Shown: positions 15,292 through 15,933 of the stretch, one piece after another | Position numbering within the stretch: the stretch's first letter is position 1 | Layout of the letters: the number at the start of each line of letters is the position of its first letter | Assembly: GCA_039798265.1 (NCBI GenBank) | Contig: JBDKGH010000074.1 | Coordinates: 1 to 15,933, forward strand | Direction of reading: 5' to 3' | Source of the DNA: JBDKGH01 sp039798265 | GTDB lineage: Bacteria > Bacteroidota > Bacteroidia > Flavobacteriales_D > Sanyastnellaceae | Length of the DNA stretch: 15,933 nucleotides | The notes under the pieces: model-generated | Database searches by the model: none | What the model saw: the letters and a program-made list of their open reading frames with translations, nothing else | What the model was told of the DNA's origin: nothing | Position numbers and translations under genes: made by a program

Positions 15292-15933
15292 TTAAAATGA
15301 TTGTTTAATTTTCCCGATTGCTGCAATACGAGCTTCCGCCATTTCATTTGCTGCTAAATAGGTAGGAATACCTTCCTCTTTTGACTTTTTGTAAATCGCC
15401 AAAGTAGTGTTATAAATATTTTCGGCCTGAGCCAAAGCTGCATCGCGATTGTAACCGATAATCTCCCAGTAGCAATTGATGATACCACCAGCATTTACTA
15501 GGTAATCAGGGGCATAAAGAATCCCTTTCTTTCGAACGGCTTCGCCATGAATGACTTCATTGGCTAACTGATTATTTGCAGCTCCGCAAATAATGCTGCA
15601 GGTGAGTTTTTCGAGGTTTTCATCATTCACCGTAGCTCCTAAAGCACAAGGACTGTAGATATCCATGGGTGTAGTGTAAACATCGTTAAGTCCAATGGCG
15701 CGAACACCATATTTTTTAACCACATCTGCTACACGATCTTCATAGATATCAGTGATAAATACTTCAGCGTTTTCTTTCACCAAATGCTGAACTAGGTATT
15801 CACCCACGTGGCCAACACCTTGAACAACGATTTTTTTACCTGCCAAATCTTCGCGGCCGGTCAGTTCTTTCATACTGGCCTTCATTCCCATATACACACC
15901 ATAGGCGGTAACAGGGCTTGGGTCTCCACCACC
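15292..15933 (-). CDS. Glu/Leu/Phe/Val dehydrogenase, leucine-dehydrogenase type (5' partial)
   Basis: Only the C-terminal 213 residues are in the window; the frame runs unbroken to the right edge, beginning GGGDPSPVTAYG before VYMGMK. The GTG at 15897 is therefore internal and not a start. This is the NAD-binding half of an amino-acid dehydrogenase that oxidatively deaminates branched-chain or related amino acids to 2-oxo acids. Visible are the Rossmann motif VVQGVGHVGEYL, followed by FITDIYEDR whose Asp suggests NAD over NADP, then SPCALGATVN, CGAANNQLA and PDYLVNAGGIIN. The catalytic lysines lie in the missing N-terminal half. The spacing to nusB is 21 bp on the same strand, with no terminator seen. 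Leucine is the likeliest substrate by resemblance (DPSPVTAYG), not proven. Confidence 0.93.
   Translation of the reverse strand, partial: GGGDPSPVTAYGVYMGMKASMKELTGREDLAGKKIVVQGVGHVGEYLVQHLVKENAEVFITDIYEDRVADVVKKYGVRAIGLNDVYTTPMDIYSPCALGATVNDENLEKLTCSIICGAANNQLANEVIHGEAVRKKGILYAPDYLVNAGGIINCYWEIIGYNRDAALAQAENIYNTTLAIYKKSKEEGIPTYLAANEMAEARIAAIGKIKQSF

Noticed and set aside
15895..15897. GTG as the start of the dehydrogenase
   Set aside because: The upstream codons to the window edge encode the conserved GGGDPSPVTAYG segment, so the codon is internal.
1..15933. A defence island, toxin-antitoxin pair or mobile element
   Set aside because: No transposase, integrase, toxin-antitoxin pair or known defence gene is present; the NYN gene stands alone and is flanked by ordinary chromosomal genes.

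Overview
The window looks like a stretch of chromosome from a Bacteroidota bacterium, most likely a marine-type Flavobacteriales relative; the sequence does not fix the genus. The evidence is two proteins with C-terminal type IX secretion (T9SS) sorting domains (YPNP motifs), an outer-membrane beta-barrel receptor of the CarboxypepD_reg plus TonB-plug type, a long (314 aa) NusB, SprB repeats, and promoter-like sequences of the Bacteroidota form TTG-N18-TAnnTT. Base composition is moderately AT-rich and even throughout. I see no insertion sequence, phage gene, CRISPR array, tRNA or rRNA.

Layout from left to right. (1) The 3' part of a very long plus-strand gene for a coiled-coil protein with two SPOR domains runs in from the left edge and ends at a clear hairpin terminator. 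(2) A plus-strand gene follows for a secreted protein of three lamin-tail domains and a T9SS signal. It converges, with a 5-bp gap, on (3) a three-gene minus-strand unit: a DegT-family sugar aminotransferase, a small phosphoglycosyl transferase, and a large T9SS-exported FG-GAP/UnbV/SprB protein. (4) Divergent from that unit, a TonB-receptor-family barrel gene is read on the plus strand. (5) Next is a plus-strand gene for a NYN/PIN-like protein. It converges with a 4-bp overlap on (6) a minus-strand housekeeping run: a leucine-dehydrogenase-type enzyme (cut by the right edge), nusB and miaA.

How the genes fit together. The first half is about the cell envelope and surface: peptidoglycan binding (SPOR), sugar nucleotide amination and transfer to an undecaprenyl carrier, two exported adhesin-like proteins, and an outer-membrane barrel. 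No T9SS machinery is encoded here. The right end is core metabolism and RNA biology (amino-acid dehydrogenase, transcription antitermination, tRNA i6A37 modification).

I do not see a clearly new multi-gene system. The points most worth a second look are: a 14-residue peptide repeated exactly in the SPOR protein although most of its codons differ; a NYN-type protein with changed acidic positions; two plus-strand terminators buried inside the coding ends of the opposing genes; and the linkage of a glycan-initiation pair to a T9SS surface protein.
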